NCBI GenBank assembly: GCA_009936895.1
Contig: JAACDS010000123.1
Coordinates: 1 to 15,886 of the forward strand
DNA length: 15,886 nucleotides
Reading direction: 5' to 3'
Source of the DNA: Pseudomonadota bacterium
Lineage (GTDB): Bacteria > Pseudomonadota > Gammaproteobacteria > Pseudomonadales > Azotimanducaceae
Part shown: positions 1-7,101 of the stretch, piece by piece
Numbering within the stretch: the stretch's first letter is position 1
Layout: each line of letters starts with the position of its first letter
Notes under the pieces: model-generated
Seen by the model: only the letters and a program-made list of their open reading frames with translations
What the model was told of the DNA's origin: nothing
The model's database searches: none
Translations under genes and position numbers: made by a program

Positions 1-348
1 ATGACGGTCATGACCCTGAGTATGATGAAAAAGATGATTGTCGGAAGCGTGTCGGCCGAGAATCTGGTGGGCCCAGTGGGCATCGTTAAAATTGCCGGAG
101 ACTCGGTGCGAGTCGGATGGCAATTTTTTCTCAACATCATGGCCCTGATGAGTGTCTCTTTGGGTGTTCTGAACTTGCTGCCCATTCCCATGTTGGACGG
201 AGGACACGTCGTTTTTACGACTCTGGAGATGCTGCGCGGCAAGCCACTGTCCGAACGGCTGCAAATGAGTGTGATGCAGATAGGGATCTTACTGCTTGGG
301 GCGGTGATGATTTTTGTAACCTACAACGATTTGGCTCGACTGTTGTAG
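1..348 (+). CDS. rseP: RseP intramembrane site-2 zinc metalloprotease, C-terminal part (5' truncated)
   Basis: The reading frame is open from the first base. The 115 visible residues match the C-terminal quarter of RseP (family about 450 aa), so the ATG at base 1 is probably internal. RseP cleaves anti-sigma factor RseA within the inner membrane and removes signal peptide remnants. Visible parts: the end of the second PDZ region with the GPVGIVKIAG block (residues 24-33), a hydrophobic segment at about 41-60, the LDG motif at residues 65-67 whose Asp66 is the third zinc ligand in this family, and a last membrane segment at about 92-109. The HExxH motif lies upstream of the window. The gene sits directly before bamA, the order seen in most gammaproteobacteria. 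The ending NDLARLL resembles the NDFSRL end of the E. coli protein. Confidence 0.93.
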   Translation: MTVMTLSMMKKMIVGSVSAENLVGPVGIVKIAGDSVRVGWQFFLNIMALMSVSLGVLNLLPIPMLDGGHVVFTTLEMLRGKPLSERLQMSVMQIGILLLGAVMIFVTYNDLARLL

Positions 349-465
349 GACACGCGTTTACCCTTGCGCCTTCTTCGGATGGCGAACCGACACGCCTGCA
401 AGTGGGTAAGGCGTTGGAATGATGGCTGAACTAACGGTGACTGAAAAAATAAAGTGGAACGCTAC

Positions 466-2901
466 ATGCAGGTTCATTTAAAAAAGATCCTGGCTAAGCC
501 AATATGCTTAAGCCTTGTCGTTTTCGCGAGTGTCGGCCTGTTCAGTCGCGGCATTCAGGCTGCCGTGCAGCCGCTGCAGTCGTACAACCTCGATCAGGCG
601 GCGGAATTCATCGTTGCTGACGTGCGCTTGCAGGGTTTGCAGCGGGTTTCTGCCGGCACGGTGTTCAACATCATCCCGGTCAGTGTCGGCGATCGCGTCG
701 ACAATGTTGCTGTTCGTCAAATCACCCGAGCCCTGTTTGCTTCGGGTTACTTCAATGACATTAGGATCGCTCGGGATGGCTCCGTATTGATCGTCACCAT
801 GGCGGAACGTCCAGCCATCGAATCCATCGAGTTAGACGGTAACAAGGCCATCGAATCCGACGCGCTGTTGGAAGGCCTCGCCGATCAGGGTTTGCAAGAA
901 GGCGAAATTTTCAAACAGGCCACTCTCGAGCGAATGGGGCTGGAGCTTGAGCGTCAGTACGTTGCCCAAGGCCGGTATGGGGCATCCATTGATACTGAAA
1001 TAGAGGATCTGCCGCGCAATCGCGTCAACATTAAGATCGAGATCGAAGAGGGCAAGAGCTCGGGCATTGGTCACATCAATTTCGTGGGCAATAACGCATA
1101 CACCGAAGCGGAACTGCTGGACCTTCTCGAACTCAAGCACCGCTCGCTCCTGTCTTTCTATCGCAATGACGACAAATATGCCCGAGAGAAGCTCTCAGGC
1201 GACTTAGAGACGATTGAGGCGTTCTATAAAGACCGGGGCTATGCCGATTTCAGCATCACATCGACTCAGGTCAGCATCACGCCGGATCGTCAGCAGGTGT
1301 ATATCACGATGGGCTTGGACGAAGGCGAGGTTTACTCCATCAATGAAGTGAACCTGGTTGGTGAACTGGGTGATGTGCGCGCCGCGGATTTGGAAAGTTT
1401 GATTATCGTGCAGCCCGGCCAAACCTTTTCCCAAGCCCGGATTACCGCGACGGAAGAGCGCCTAACCGGGGCGTTGGGCAATGGCGGCTTTACCTTTGCC
1501 ACCGCAAGCGGTGTCCCCAAACTGAACGATGATGACACGGTAGACATCGAGTTCTTCGTCGATGCGGGCAAGCGCGCTTATGTACGCAGGATTAGCTTTA
1601 CCGGCAATGAGCTAACCCAAGACGAAGTCATGCGTCGCGAAGTGCGGCAGATGGAAGCAGGGTGGGCATCAACATCACAAATCGACCTGTCGAAAGTGCG
1701 ACTGGAACGTTTGGGTTTCTTTAAAGGCGTAGAGGTCGAAACGCCGCCAGTGCCCGGAACCGACGATCAGATCGATGTCGAATTTTCCGTCGAAGAGCAG
1801 CCTTCTGGCGCCATATCGGGCACCTTGGCCTATTCGCAAGGATACGGTCTGATTTTGGGTGCGAACTATCAGCAGTCAAATCTGCAGGGCAGCGGTAATT
1901 CGCTGTCAGTGGGCGTGAACTATTCGCAATATCAGCAGTCCGTGAACTCTAACTACTTTGATCCTTACTTCACGTTAGACGGCATCAGCCGGGGCTACAG
2001 CGTGTTCTTGCGCAGACTCGACTACGACGCCCGGAACATCGCCCGATACAGTACGGACTCGGCTGGTGGTGGGGTTAATTTCGGTTTCCCCATCGGTGAA
2101 ACCCAGCGCATTAATTTTGGCATGAACGTAGAGTTCACGGAAATCAAAGAAGGCTACGCTGCGGCCCAAGAAATCTCGGAATTCATCGATCGCAGCGGCG
2201 CAGAAGCCCTGAACTTCAAAGCCAATTTGTCGTGGATTCGCTCTACGTTGAATCGAGGCGTCTTCGCTGACCGCGGCTCATCCCAGTCCTTGGGTGTCGT
2301 GGTCTCCGCACCGGGCAGTGATCAGGAGTTCTACAAGTTCACTTACCAAGGCGAGAAGTACTTTCCTGTAACGGACATTTTCACACTGAAGCTGAGAACA
2401 GAGCTTGGCTTCGGCGGCAGTTACGGCGATACCCCGTCCTTGCCTTTTTATGAACACTTCTTTGCCGGTGGATTTGGCTCGATTCGTGGCTTTGAGAATT
2501 CAACGCTGGGGCCGCGGAGTACTCCGCCGCTGGACGCTAATGGCAACCCCATCATCATTGGCAATTTCGACAACGACGGGCGCTACGGTCAGCCTTTCGG
2601 AGGCAATCTGTTGATGGAATTCTCCGCTGAAATGATCTTCCCGCTACCCTTTGTGGAAGACAATCGACAGTTTCGCCCGGCATTCTTCTTCGACGCGGGT
2701 AACGTGTTCAATACCGAATGCCCGTCGGTAAGTACCAATTGCTTCGATTTCGATACGGATGAACTGCGATACGCGGCGGGTTTTGGCCTGAGCTGGCTGA
2801 GCGGGTTCGGCCCGCTGACCTTTGCCATATCAAAGCCCATGAATACCAAGTTCTTTGACGAAGAAGAAAGCTTCCAATTTGAGCTTGGGAAGACGTTCTA
2901 G
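466..2901 (+). CDS. bamA: BamA outer-membrane protein assembly factor
   Basis: This is the central Omp85 component of the BAM complex, which folds beta-barrel proteins into the outer membrane. The 811 aa compare well with 810 in E. coli. Residues 1-32 form a signal peptide (KK, hydrophobic core, probable cleavage after IQA). Five POTRA domains follow to about residue 440, then a 16-strand barrel. The barrel carries the loop-6 motif IRGF at residues 673-676 and ends in a phenylalanine after GKT, the usual beta-signal form. The start is taken as ATG 466 because AGTGGA lies 7 bases upstream; an in-frame GTG at 454 would add four residues with a poorer ribosome site. The mature protein shows only two cysteines, C752 and C759, in the segment expected to be extracellular loop 7. 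rseP lies upstream and skp 73 bases downstream. Confidence 0.96.
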   Translation: MQVHLKKILAKPICLSLVVFASVGLFSRGIQAAVQPLQSYNLDQAAEFIVADVRLQGLQRVSAGTVFNIIPVSVGDRVDNVAVRQITRALFASGYFNDIRIARDGSVLIVTMAERPAIESIELDGNKAIESDALLEGLADQGLQEGEIFKQATLERMGLELERQYVAQGRYGASIDTEIEDLPRNRVNIKIEIEEGKSSGIGHINFVGNNAYTEAELLDLLELKHRSLLSFYRNDDKYAREKLSGDLETIEAFYKDRGYADFSITSTQVSITPDRQQVYITMGLDEGEVYSINEVNLVGELGDVRAADLESLIIVQPGQTFSQARITATEERLTGALGNGGFTFATASGVPKLNDDDTVDIEFFVDAGKRAYVRRISFTGNELTQDEVMRREVRQMEAGWASTSQIDLSKVRLERLGFFKGVEVETPPVPGTDDQIDVEFSVEEQPSGAISGTLAYSQGYGLILGANYQQSNLQGSGNSLSVGVNYSQYQQSVNSNYFDPYFTLDGISRGYSVFLRRLDYDARNIARYSTDSAGGGVNFGFPIGETQRINFGMNVEFTEIKEGYAAAQEISEFIDRSGAEALNFKANLSWIRSTLNRGVFADRGSSQSLGVVVSAPGSDQEFYKFTYQGEKYFPVTDIFTLKLRTELGFGGSYGDTPSLPFYEHFFAGGFGSIRGFENSTLGPRSTPPLDANGNPIIIGNFDNDGRYGQPFGGNLLMEFSAEMIFPLPFVEDNRQFRPAFFFDAGNVFNTECPSVSTNCFDFDTDELRYAAGFGLSWLSGFGPLTFAISKPMNTKFFDEEESFQFELGKTF

Positions 2902-2963
2902 GGTCGTTGTGAGTTGGGTTGTAGGATAGAATATCAGCGCCGATGAGGGCGGATTTAAACTTC

Positions 2964-2969
2964 AGGAGA
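2964..2969 (+). promoter_or_regulatory. Ribosome binding site of skp
   Basis: AGGAGA lies 5 bases before ATG 2975. It is one of the clearest Shine-Dalgarno sequences in the window and fixes the skp start. Strong initiation fits an abundant periplasmic chaperone. Confidence 0.75.
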
Positions 2970-2974
2970 CAGAA

Positions 2975-3484
2975 ATGTTCAACAAACTAGTCAGCACTGC
3001 CGTGGTGGCAATCCTCTTTACGGCGCCCGTCGTGAGCGCCGAGATGAAAATTGTCGTCCTAGATCCAGTTCGTGCGATTCTGGAGAGCGAGGAAGCCAAA
3101 GTGTTGGCTGAGGCGGCAAACAAGGAAATGCAGCCTGAACAGGAAGAGTTGCGTGCATCCGCGGAAGAAATGCAGGCGCTGCAGGCCAAACTGCAAAAAG
3201 ACGGCGAAGTAATGAGCGACTCCGAGCGTCGCAAAGCCATTAAAGATCTCGAAAGCATGCAGGCAGATCTACAATTTGGGAGCCAAAAGCTGCAAAAAGA
3301 GGCCCAAGATCGACGGCAGGAAATCTTACAGGCCTTGGCACCTAAGTACGAAAAAGTGTTGAGTGATCTAATCCAAATCGATCAGATCGATCTAATTCTG
3401 TCGCCTAATCAGCTGCAATACGCTAACGCGAAGCACGATATTTCTCGTCGCGTCACCGAAAAGCTGAACGAACAAGCCGAGTAA
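2975..3484 (+). CDS. skp: Skp (OmpH-family) periplasmic chaperone
   Basis: Skp is a trimeric periplasmic holdase that takes unfolded outer-membrane proteins from the Sec translocon and passes them to BamA. The product is 169 aa (E. coli 161). Residues 1-22 form a signal peptide ending VVSA, with the mature protein starting EMKIVVLD, equivalent to the start of mature Skp. Residues about 45-125 are rich in Glu, Lys, Gln and Ala with heptad-like spacing and form the long helical-hairpin arms. The C-terminal block with IDLILSPNQLQYAN returns to the trimerisation body. A strong ribosome site (AGGAGA) supports ATG 2975. It sits between bamA and lpxD as in E. coli and Pseudomonas. Sequence identity is low in this family, so the call rests on signal peptide, coiled-coil arms, length and position together. 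Confidence 0.92.
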   Translation: MFNKLVSTAVVAILFTAPVVSAEMKIVVLDPVRAILESEEAKVLAEAANKEMQPEQEELRASAEEMQALQAKLQKDGEVMSDSERRKAIKDLESMQADLQFGSQKLQKEAQDRRQEILQALAPKYEKVLSDLIQIDQIDLILSPNQLQYANAKHDISRRVTEKLNEQAE

Positions 3485-3513
3485 ACATCGGCGGACCGTG
3501 TGATTTAACAGTC

Positions 3514-4581
3514 GTGCCTGCTGGCAGTAAAACGCTCACACTGGCGCAAATAGCGCAGCACATTGGGGCCGACATTGTCGGTCCTTTTGCTGGTGCCCTG
3601 GATGTCGGTGACGAGATCACAGTTAATGGTCTGGGCAGTCTCGGGTCCGCCCAGCCCGGTGAGCTGACGCATCTCTCGGGCGCAAGCTACCGACCCTTGC
3701 TGCCGTCAACCCAAGCTGGTGCGGTGATTTTGAGCGCAGAAGACGCGGTCAACAGCCCATCTCCCTGTCTAATCGTTGCCCAACCGTATTTGGCGTTCGC
3801 TCGAGCCTCCCAGCTTTTTGACAACAGCGACGGCTTTGACGCCGGTATTCATCCGAGCGCCGTGATCGCTCCGAGTGCTGAGATCTCTGCGGCCGCGCAT
3901 ATTGGCGCTCATGTGGTGATCGAAGCCAATGTGACCATAGAGGCCGGTGCAGTGGTGCAGGCAAACTGCACGGTAGGTAATAACAGCGTTGTTGGTGCAC
4001 AAACCAACGTTTTCCCCAACGTGGTCATTTATCCCCACGTCACCCTAGGTCAGCGCTGTACCGTGCATTCCGGCGCTGTGCTGGGAGCCGATGGCTTTGG
4101 TTTCACGCCCGATGAAAAAGGCCGGTTCGAAGCTATTGCCCAGATCGGTGGACTGCGTATCGGCTCGGATGTTTCCATCGGAGCCGGCACCACCATCGAC
4201 TGCGGCGCTATTGACGCCACTATCATCGGCGACGGCGTCAAGATCGACAATTTGGTGCAGATCGGTCACAACTGCAAAATCGGTGACCATACGCTGATCT
4301 GCGGCGCGGTAGGGTTGGCGGGCAGTACAGAAATTGGTCGGCATTGCGTCTTTGCCGGAGGCAGTGGTGTCGCTGGCAAAAACCCGATCACGATCTGTGA
4401 TCAGGTTGTGGTGAGTGTCAAAACCACGGTGAGTCAATCCATTGCTAAACCCGGCATCTATTCGGGCTCTATTCTTGCCTCAGAGCACAGTAGCTGGTTG
4501 CGTAATGCGGTTAAATTCAACGCCCTGGGTCAGTTATTTAAACGTGTGAAAAGATTAGAAGATGGAATTAAAGATGAGTGA
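3514..4581 (+). CDS. lpxD: LpxD UDP-3-O-acylglucosamine N-acyltransferase
   Basis: LpxD catalyses the third step of lipid A synthesis, transferring a 3-hydroxyacyl chain from ACP to the 2-amino group of UDP-3-O-acylglucosamine. The product is 355 aa (E. coli 341). It has an N-terminal uridine-binding domain (residues 1-100), a left-handed beta helix of hexapeptide repeats (about 110-310) and a C-terminal helix rich in Lys and Arg. The GADGFGF block is present, and His252 in QIGHN corresponds to catalytic His239 of E. coli. Two conserved positions differ: C230 in TTIDCGA (usually Arg), and AGKNP at 287-291 where homologues have an NGH motif. The start is GTG 3514, chosen because the N-terminus aligns with E. 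coli LpxD; no Shine-Dalgarno is visible. The 3' end overlaps fabZ by 8 bases. Confidence 0.95.
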   Translation: MPAGSKTLTLAQIAQHIGADIVGPFAGALDVGDEITVNGLGSLGSAQPGELTHLSGASYRPLLPSTQAGAVILSAEDAVNSPSPCLIVAQPYLAFARASQLFDNSDGFDAGIHPSAVIAPSAEISAAAHIGAHVVIEANVTIEAGAVVQANCTVGNNSVVGAQTNVFPNVVIYPHVTLGQRCTVHSGAVLGADGFGFTPDEKGRFEAIAQIGGLRIGSDVSIGAGTTIDCGAIDATIIGDGVKIDNLVQIGHNCKIGDHTLICGAVGLAGSTEIGRHCVFAGGSGVAGKNPITICDQVVVSVKTTVSQSIAKPGIYSGSILASEHSSWLRNAVKFNALGQLFKRVKRLEDGIKDE

Positions 4582-5020
4582 TGTGAAGACGATTAACGAG
4601 CTGTTTGATTATTTGCCTCACCGCTACCCTTTTCTGTTGATTGATCGGGTAACCCAGACGATAGCGGGTGAGAGCATCAAGGGCTTCAAAAACGTCACCG
4701 CCAATGAAGAACTGTTTAATGGACACTTTCCGGGACAGCCCATACTGCCCGGAGTGTTGATTCTGGAAGCCATGGCGCAGCTGTCCGGCGTGTTGGCGTT
4801 TGAAACTAAGGGTATTCGCCCAGCGGACGGTACCAACTATCTTTTTGGCGGCGTGGAAAAAGCGCGATTCCGGCGTCAGGTCATTCCCGGCGATCGCTTG
4901 GATCTCGAAAGTAGGATTGTGGCCGAACGAAAGATGATGATGAAATTTGAATGTTCTGCCTACGTCGACGGGGCATTGGCTTGTTCAGCAATTCTGACCG
5001 TTGTGGAGCAATCCTCGTGA
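4574..5020 (+). CDS. fabZ: FabZ (3R)-hydroxyacyl-ACP dehydratase
   Basis: FabZ dehydrates (R)-3-hydroxyacyl-ACP to trans-2-enoyl-ACP in fatty acid elongation. It competes with LpxA and LpxD for the same hydroxyacyl-ACP pool, which explains its place in the lpx cluster. The product is 148 aa (E. coli 151), a single hot-dog fold. The catalytic pair is visible as His51 in NGHFPG and Glu65 in GVLILEAMAQ, and the N-terminal LPHRYPFLLIDRV block is typical. ATG 4574 is preferred because GGAA lies 6 bases upstream; ATG 4562, four codons earlier, has its AGAAG directly abutting it. The gene overlaps the end of lpxD by 8 bases and shares GTGA with lpxA, suggesting coupled translation. Nothing in the protein looks unusual. 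Confidence 0.96.
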   Translation: MSDVKTINELFDYLPHRYPFLLIDRVTQTIAGESIKGFKNVTANEELFNGHFPGQPILPGVLILEAMAQLSGVLAFETKGIRPADGTNYLFGGVEKARFRRQVIPGDRLDLESRIVAERKMMMKFECSAYVDGALACSAILTVVEQSS

Positions 5021-5808
5021 TTCACCCGACAGCGGTGATCGATGACGCAGCGGTAGTGGGCGATAACGTCGAGATCGGGCCCTACTGGGTGGTCGGGCCG
5101 CATGTCGTTCTAGGTGACGGCGTCACGCTGAAGTCTCATGTGGTTGTTAAAGGGCCTAGCCGTATTGGTGATGGCGTGCAAATTTATCAGTTCGCTACCG
5201 TTGGCGAGGATACTCCGGCATTGGCCTACGCCGGCGAAGAGTCGGTGCTGGAAATCGGTCAGGGCACGATCATTCGAGAGGGTGTGACCATACACCGTGG
5301 GATGGCGAAGGGTGGTATCAGTAAAACCCTCGTTGGCGCGAACTGTTTGTTGATGGCCTACGTGCATATCGGTCACGACTGCATCGTCGGTGACAACGTG
5401 ATTATGGCCAATAACGCATCCTTGGCAGGCCACGTAGAAGTCGGTGATTTCGCGAATTTCGGCGGTTATTCGGGCATTCCGCAGTTTCGCAAGGTCGGTG
5501 CTTGTTCCCACATTGCAGGCATGAGCTTAGTGACGAAGGATGTGCCAGCCTATATGACGGTCGCGGGCAACCCGGCGTGGGCTGTCGGGCTGAATGTGGA
5601 GGGTATCAAACGCCGCTATGTCAGTGGAGATGCCCGAGCCGCACTGAAGCAAGCCCATCGATTGGTCTACCGGAGCGGACTGAAGTCATCGGACGCGCTG
5701 GCGCAAATGAGCGAGCTTCGCACCGCCCACCCCGAGGTGGATACCTTTGCGCGTTCGATTGAAACGTCGGATGTGGGGATCATACGTGGCAGTGGGCGTG
5801 GCGCATAA
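5017..5808 (+). CDS. lpxA: LpxA UDP-N-acetylglucosamine O-acyltransferase
   Basis: LpxA performs the first step of lipid A synthesis, moving a 3-hydroxyacyl chain from ACP to the 3-OH of UDP-GlcNAc. The product is 263 aa (E. coli 262), with a hexapeptide-repeat beta helix to about residue 185 and a C-terminal helical domain. His117 and His120 in VHIGHDC match E. coli His122 and His125, the latter being the catalytic base, and His139 matches His144. At the E. coli His160 position there is Pro155. At the chain-length ruler (E. coli Gly173, Pseudomonas aeruginosa Met169) there is Gly168. The start is GTG 5017, sharing GTGA with the fabZ stop; the longer frame from 4951 would overlap fabZ by 70 bases and add residues unlike LpxA. 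The 3' end overlaps lpxB. Confidence 0.95.
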   Translation: MIHPTAVIDDAAVVGDNVEIGPYWVVGPHVVLGDGVTLKSHVVVKGPSRIGDGVQIYQFATVGEDTPALAYAGEESVLEIGQGTIIREGVTIHRGMAKGGISKTLVGANCLLMAYVHIGHDCIVGDNVIMANNASLAGHVEVGDFANFGGYSGIPQFRKVGACSHIAGMSLVTKDVPAYMTVAGNPAWAVGLNVEGIKRRYVSGDARAALKQAHRLVYRSGLKSSDALAQMSELRTAHPEVDTFARSIETSDVGIIRGSGRGA

Positions 5809-7027
5809 CCCACCGGTTGGCGAGCCGATTCGGATTGGTCTGCTGGCTGGGGAGCCTTCTGGCGACATGCTCGGGGCTGGTTTGATGCAGTCTCTCAAGG
5901 CCCAATTGCAGCCACACGCCGTGCACTTTGTGGGCATGGGCGGGCCGTTGATGCAGGCCGAAGGCCTCGAAACCTTGGCGGATTTTGACGCTCTAGCGGT
6001 GAACGGCTTTCGCGAGCCGCTCATGCGGCTGCCCAGTCTGTACAAGCTGTACCGACGTTTGGCGGCGACGTTTATCGAACGGCGTATCGACGCCTTCGTG
6101 GGTATCGATTTCAACGTCTTCAATTTCATTCTTGAAGGCCGACTCAAACGCCACGGCATCGCAACAGCACACTATGTCAGCCCCTCGGTCTACGCTTGGC
6201 GTCGCGGTCGTACTAAAAAAGTGGCGCGCTGTGCGGACAAAGTCTTCTGTCTTTTCCCCTTTGAACCCGCGTTTTACCAACGACACGATATCGATGCGCG
6301 CTTTATCGGCCATCCGTTGGCTTCTGAAATTCCAGCGGACGCGGGCAGCGAGTCTGCGCGTAGCGCAGCAAAATCCCAACTGGGTTTGAATCCGAGCCAT
6401 CTCGGTCTGGCACTGTTGCCAGGCAGCCGGGGCAGCGAGGTTGCCCTGATGCTGGAGCCCATGCTGAGCGCGGCGCGACTGTTGGCCACAGAGCTGAGGA
6501 CTCGGGGGCAAGAGCTTCAGGTCGTGATTCCCTGTTTGAGTCCGGCACGTAAGGCGCAGGTGGATCGTCTGGCGGAGCCGTTTGAAGATGTGTACCAACT
6601 GCATTATCTGGGCAGTGCGAGAGTGCCATTGATCGCCTGCGACTTGGCTCTAGTGAAATCGGGAACCAGCACGCTGGAGACGATGCTGTTGCGCCGGCCC
6701 ATGGTGGTGACCTATCGGCTGGGTTATTGGACCTATCTGATCGCCAAATTTTCGCTCAAGACCCCCTACATCGCGATTCCCAATATTTTGGCGAAACGCC
6801 CATTGGTGCCGGAACTGGTGCAACAGGCGGCGACGCCTCAGGCCATGTTTCGCGCGCTGCTGGGCGAGTGGGAAAAAAGCCAAACCGATCCCGATTATCT
6901 GCTGGCCTTTGACGACCTGCACAGCGAACTGGCCTTGGGTGTTTCAGGTCTGGGAGCCTCGGCAGGGGCCGCTCTCGGTGTGGTTGATTTGCTGTTAGAA
7001 AAAGGCCGATTGCCGTCTTCGGTATAA
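5786..7027 (+). CDS. lpxB: LpxB lipid A disaccharide synthase
   Basis: LpxB is a family GT19 glycosyltransferase that joins UDP-2,3-diacylglucosamine and lipid X into the tetraacyl-disaccharide 1-phosphate at the inner membrane. From GTG 5786 it is 413 aa (E. coli 382). Visible motifs: LLAGEPSGD at 19-27, the SPSVYAWR block at about 132-139, FIGHPLA at about 173-179, and the nucleotide-sugar signature LPGSRGSEV at about 210-218. D108 matches E. coli D98. Directly after it the usual APDFN is FNVFN, so the aspartate equivalent to E. coli D101 is V111. The start is uncertain: GTG 5786 has GGGGA 6 bases upstream; ATG 5771, GTG 5792 and GTG 5798 are alternatives. It overlaps lpxA by about 23 bases. 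Confidence 0.94.
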   Translation: MAVGVAHNPPVGEPIRIGLLAGEPSGDMLGAGLMQSLKAQLQPHAVHFVGMGGPLMQAEGLETLADFDALAVNGFREPLMRLPSLYKLYRRLAATFIERRIDAFVGIDFNVFNFILEGRLKRHGIATAHYVSPSVYAWRRGRTKKVARCADKVFCLFPFEPAFYQRHDIDARFIGHPLASEIPADAGSESARSAAKSQLGLNPSHLGLALLPGSRGSEVALMLEPMLSAARLLATELRTRGQELQVVIPCLSPARKAQVDRLAEPFEDVYQLHYLGSARVPLIACDLALVKSGTSTLETMLLRRPMVVTYRLGYWTYLIAKFSLKTPYIAIPNILAKRPLVPELVQQAATPQAMFRALLGEWEKSQTDPDYLLAFDDLHSELALGVSGLGASAGAALGVVDLLLEKGRLPSSV

Positions 7028-7042
7028 CTTGAGGTTTTCTCC

Positions 7043-7060
7043 ATGCAGCGCTCAAGGTAA
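7043..7060 (+). other. Possible five-codon leader ORF (MQRSR) before rnhB
   Basis: ATG 7043 has GAGG (7031-7034) 8 bases upstream and reads MQRSR. Its TAA at 7058-7060 shares a base with ATG 7060, the start of the longer rnhB frame (TAATG). CTTGAG at 7028-7033, CTCAAG at 7051-7056 and CTTGAG at 7078-7083 could form two mutually exclusive 6-bp stems. The stems are short and the loops long (17 and 21 bases), so this may be chance. Confidence 0.2.
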
Positions 7061-7101
7061 TGTGGAGCGTCTATCCACTTGAGAGCGAAGTCGAATCGTT
7101 G

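Noticed and set aside
414..465. Possible sigma-E or sigma-70 promoter before bamA (GGAATGA or TTGGAA)
   Set aside because: The -35-like elements match partly, but no acceptable -10 lies at the proper distance.
2907..2932. Possible skp promoter with -10-like TAGAAT at 2927-2932
   Set aside because: The -10 is good, but the best -35 (TTGTGA) is only 14 bases away and other spacings give no match.
3376..3396. Repeated GATCGAT/AGATCGATCT palindromes in skp
   Set aside because: They are explained by the codons of the IDQIDL segment and lie within a conserved coding region.
4045..4437. 130-aa antisense frame inside lpxD
   Set aside because: It mirrors lpxD codons, has no ribosome site or recognisable motif, and similar shadows occur opposite most genes here.
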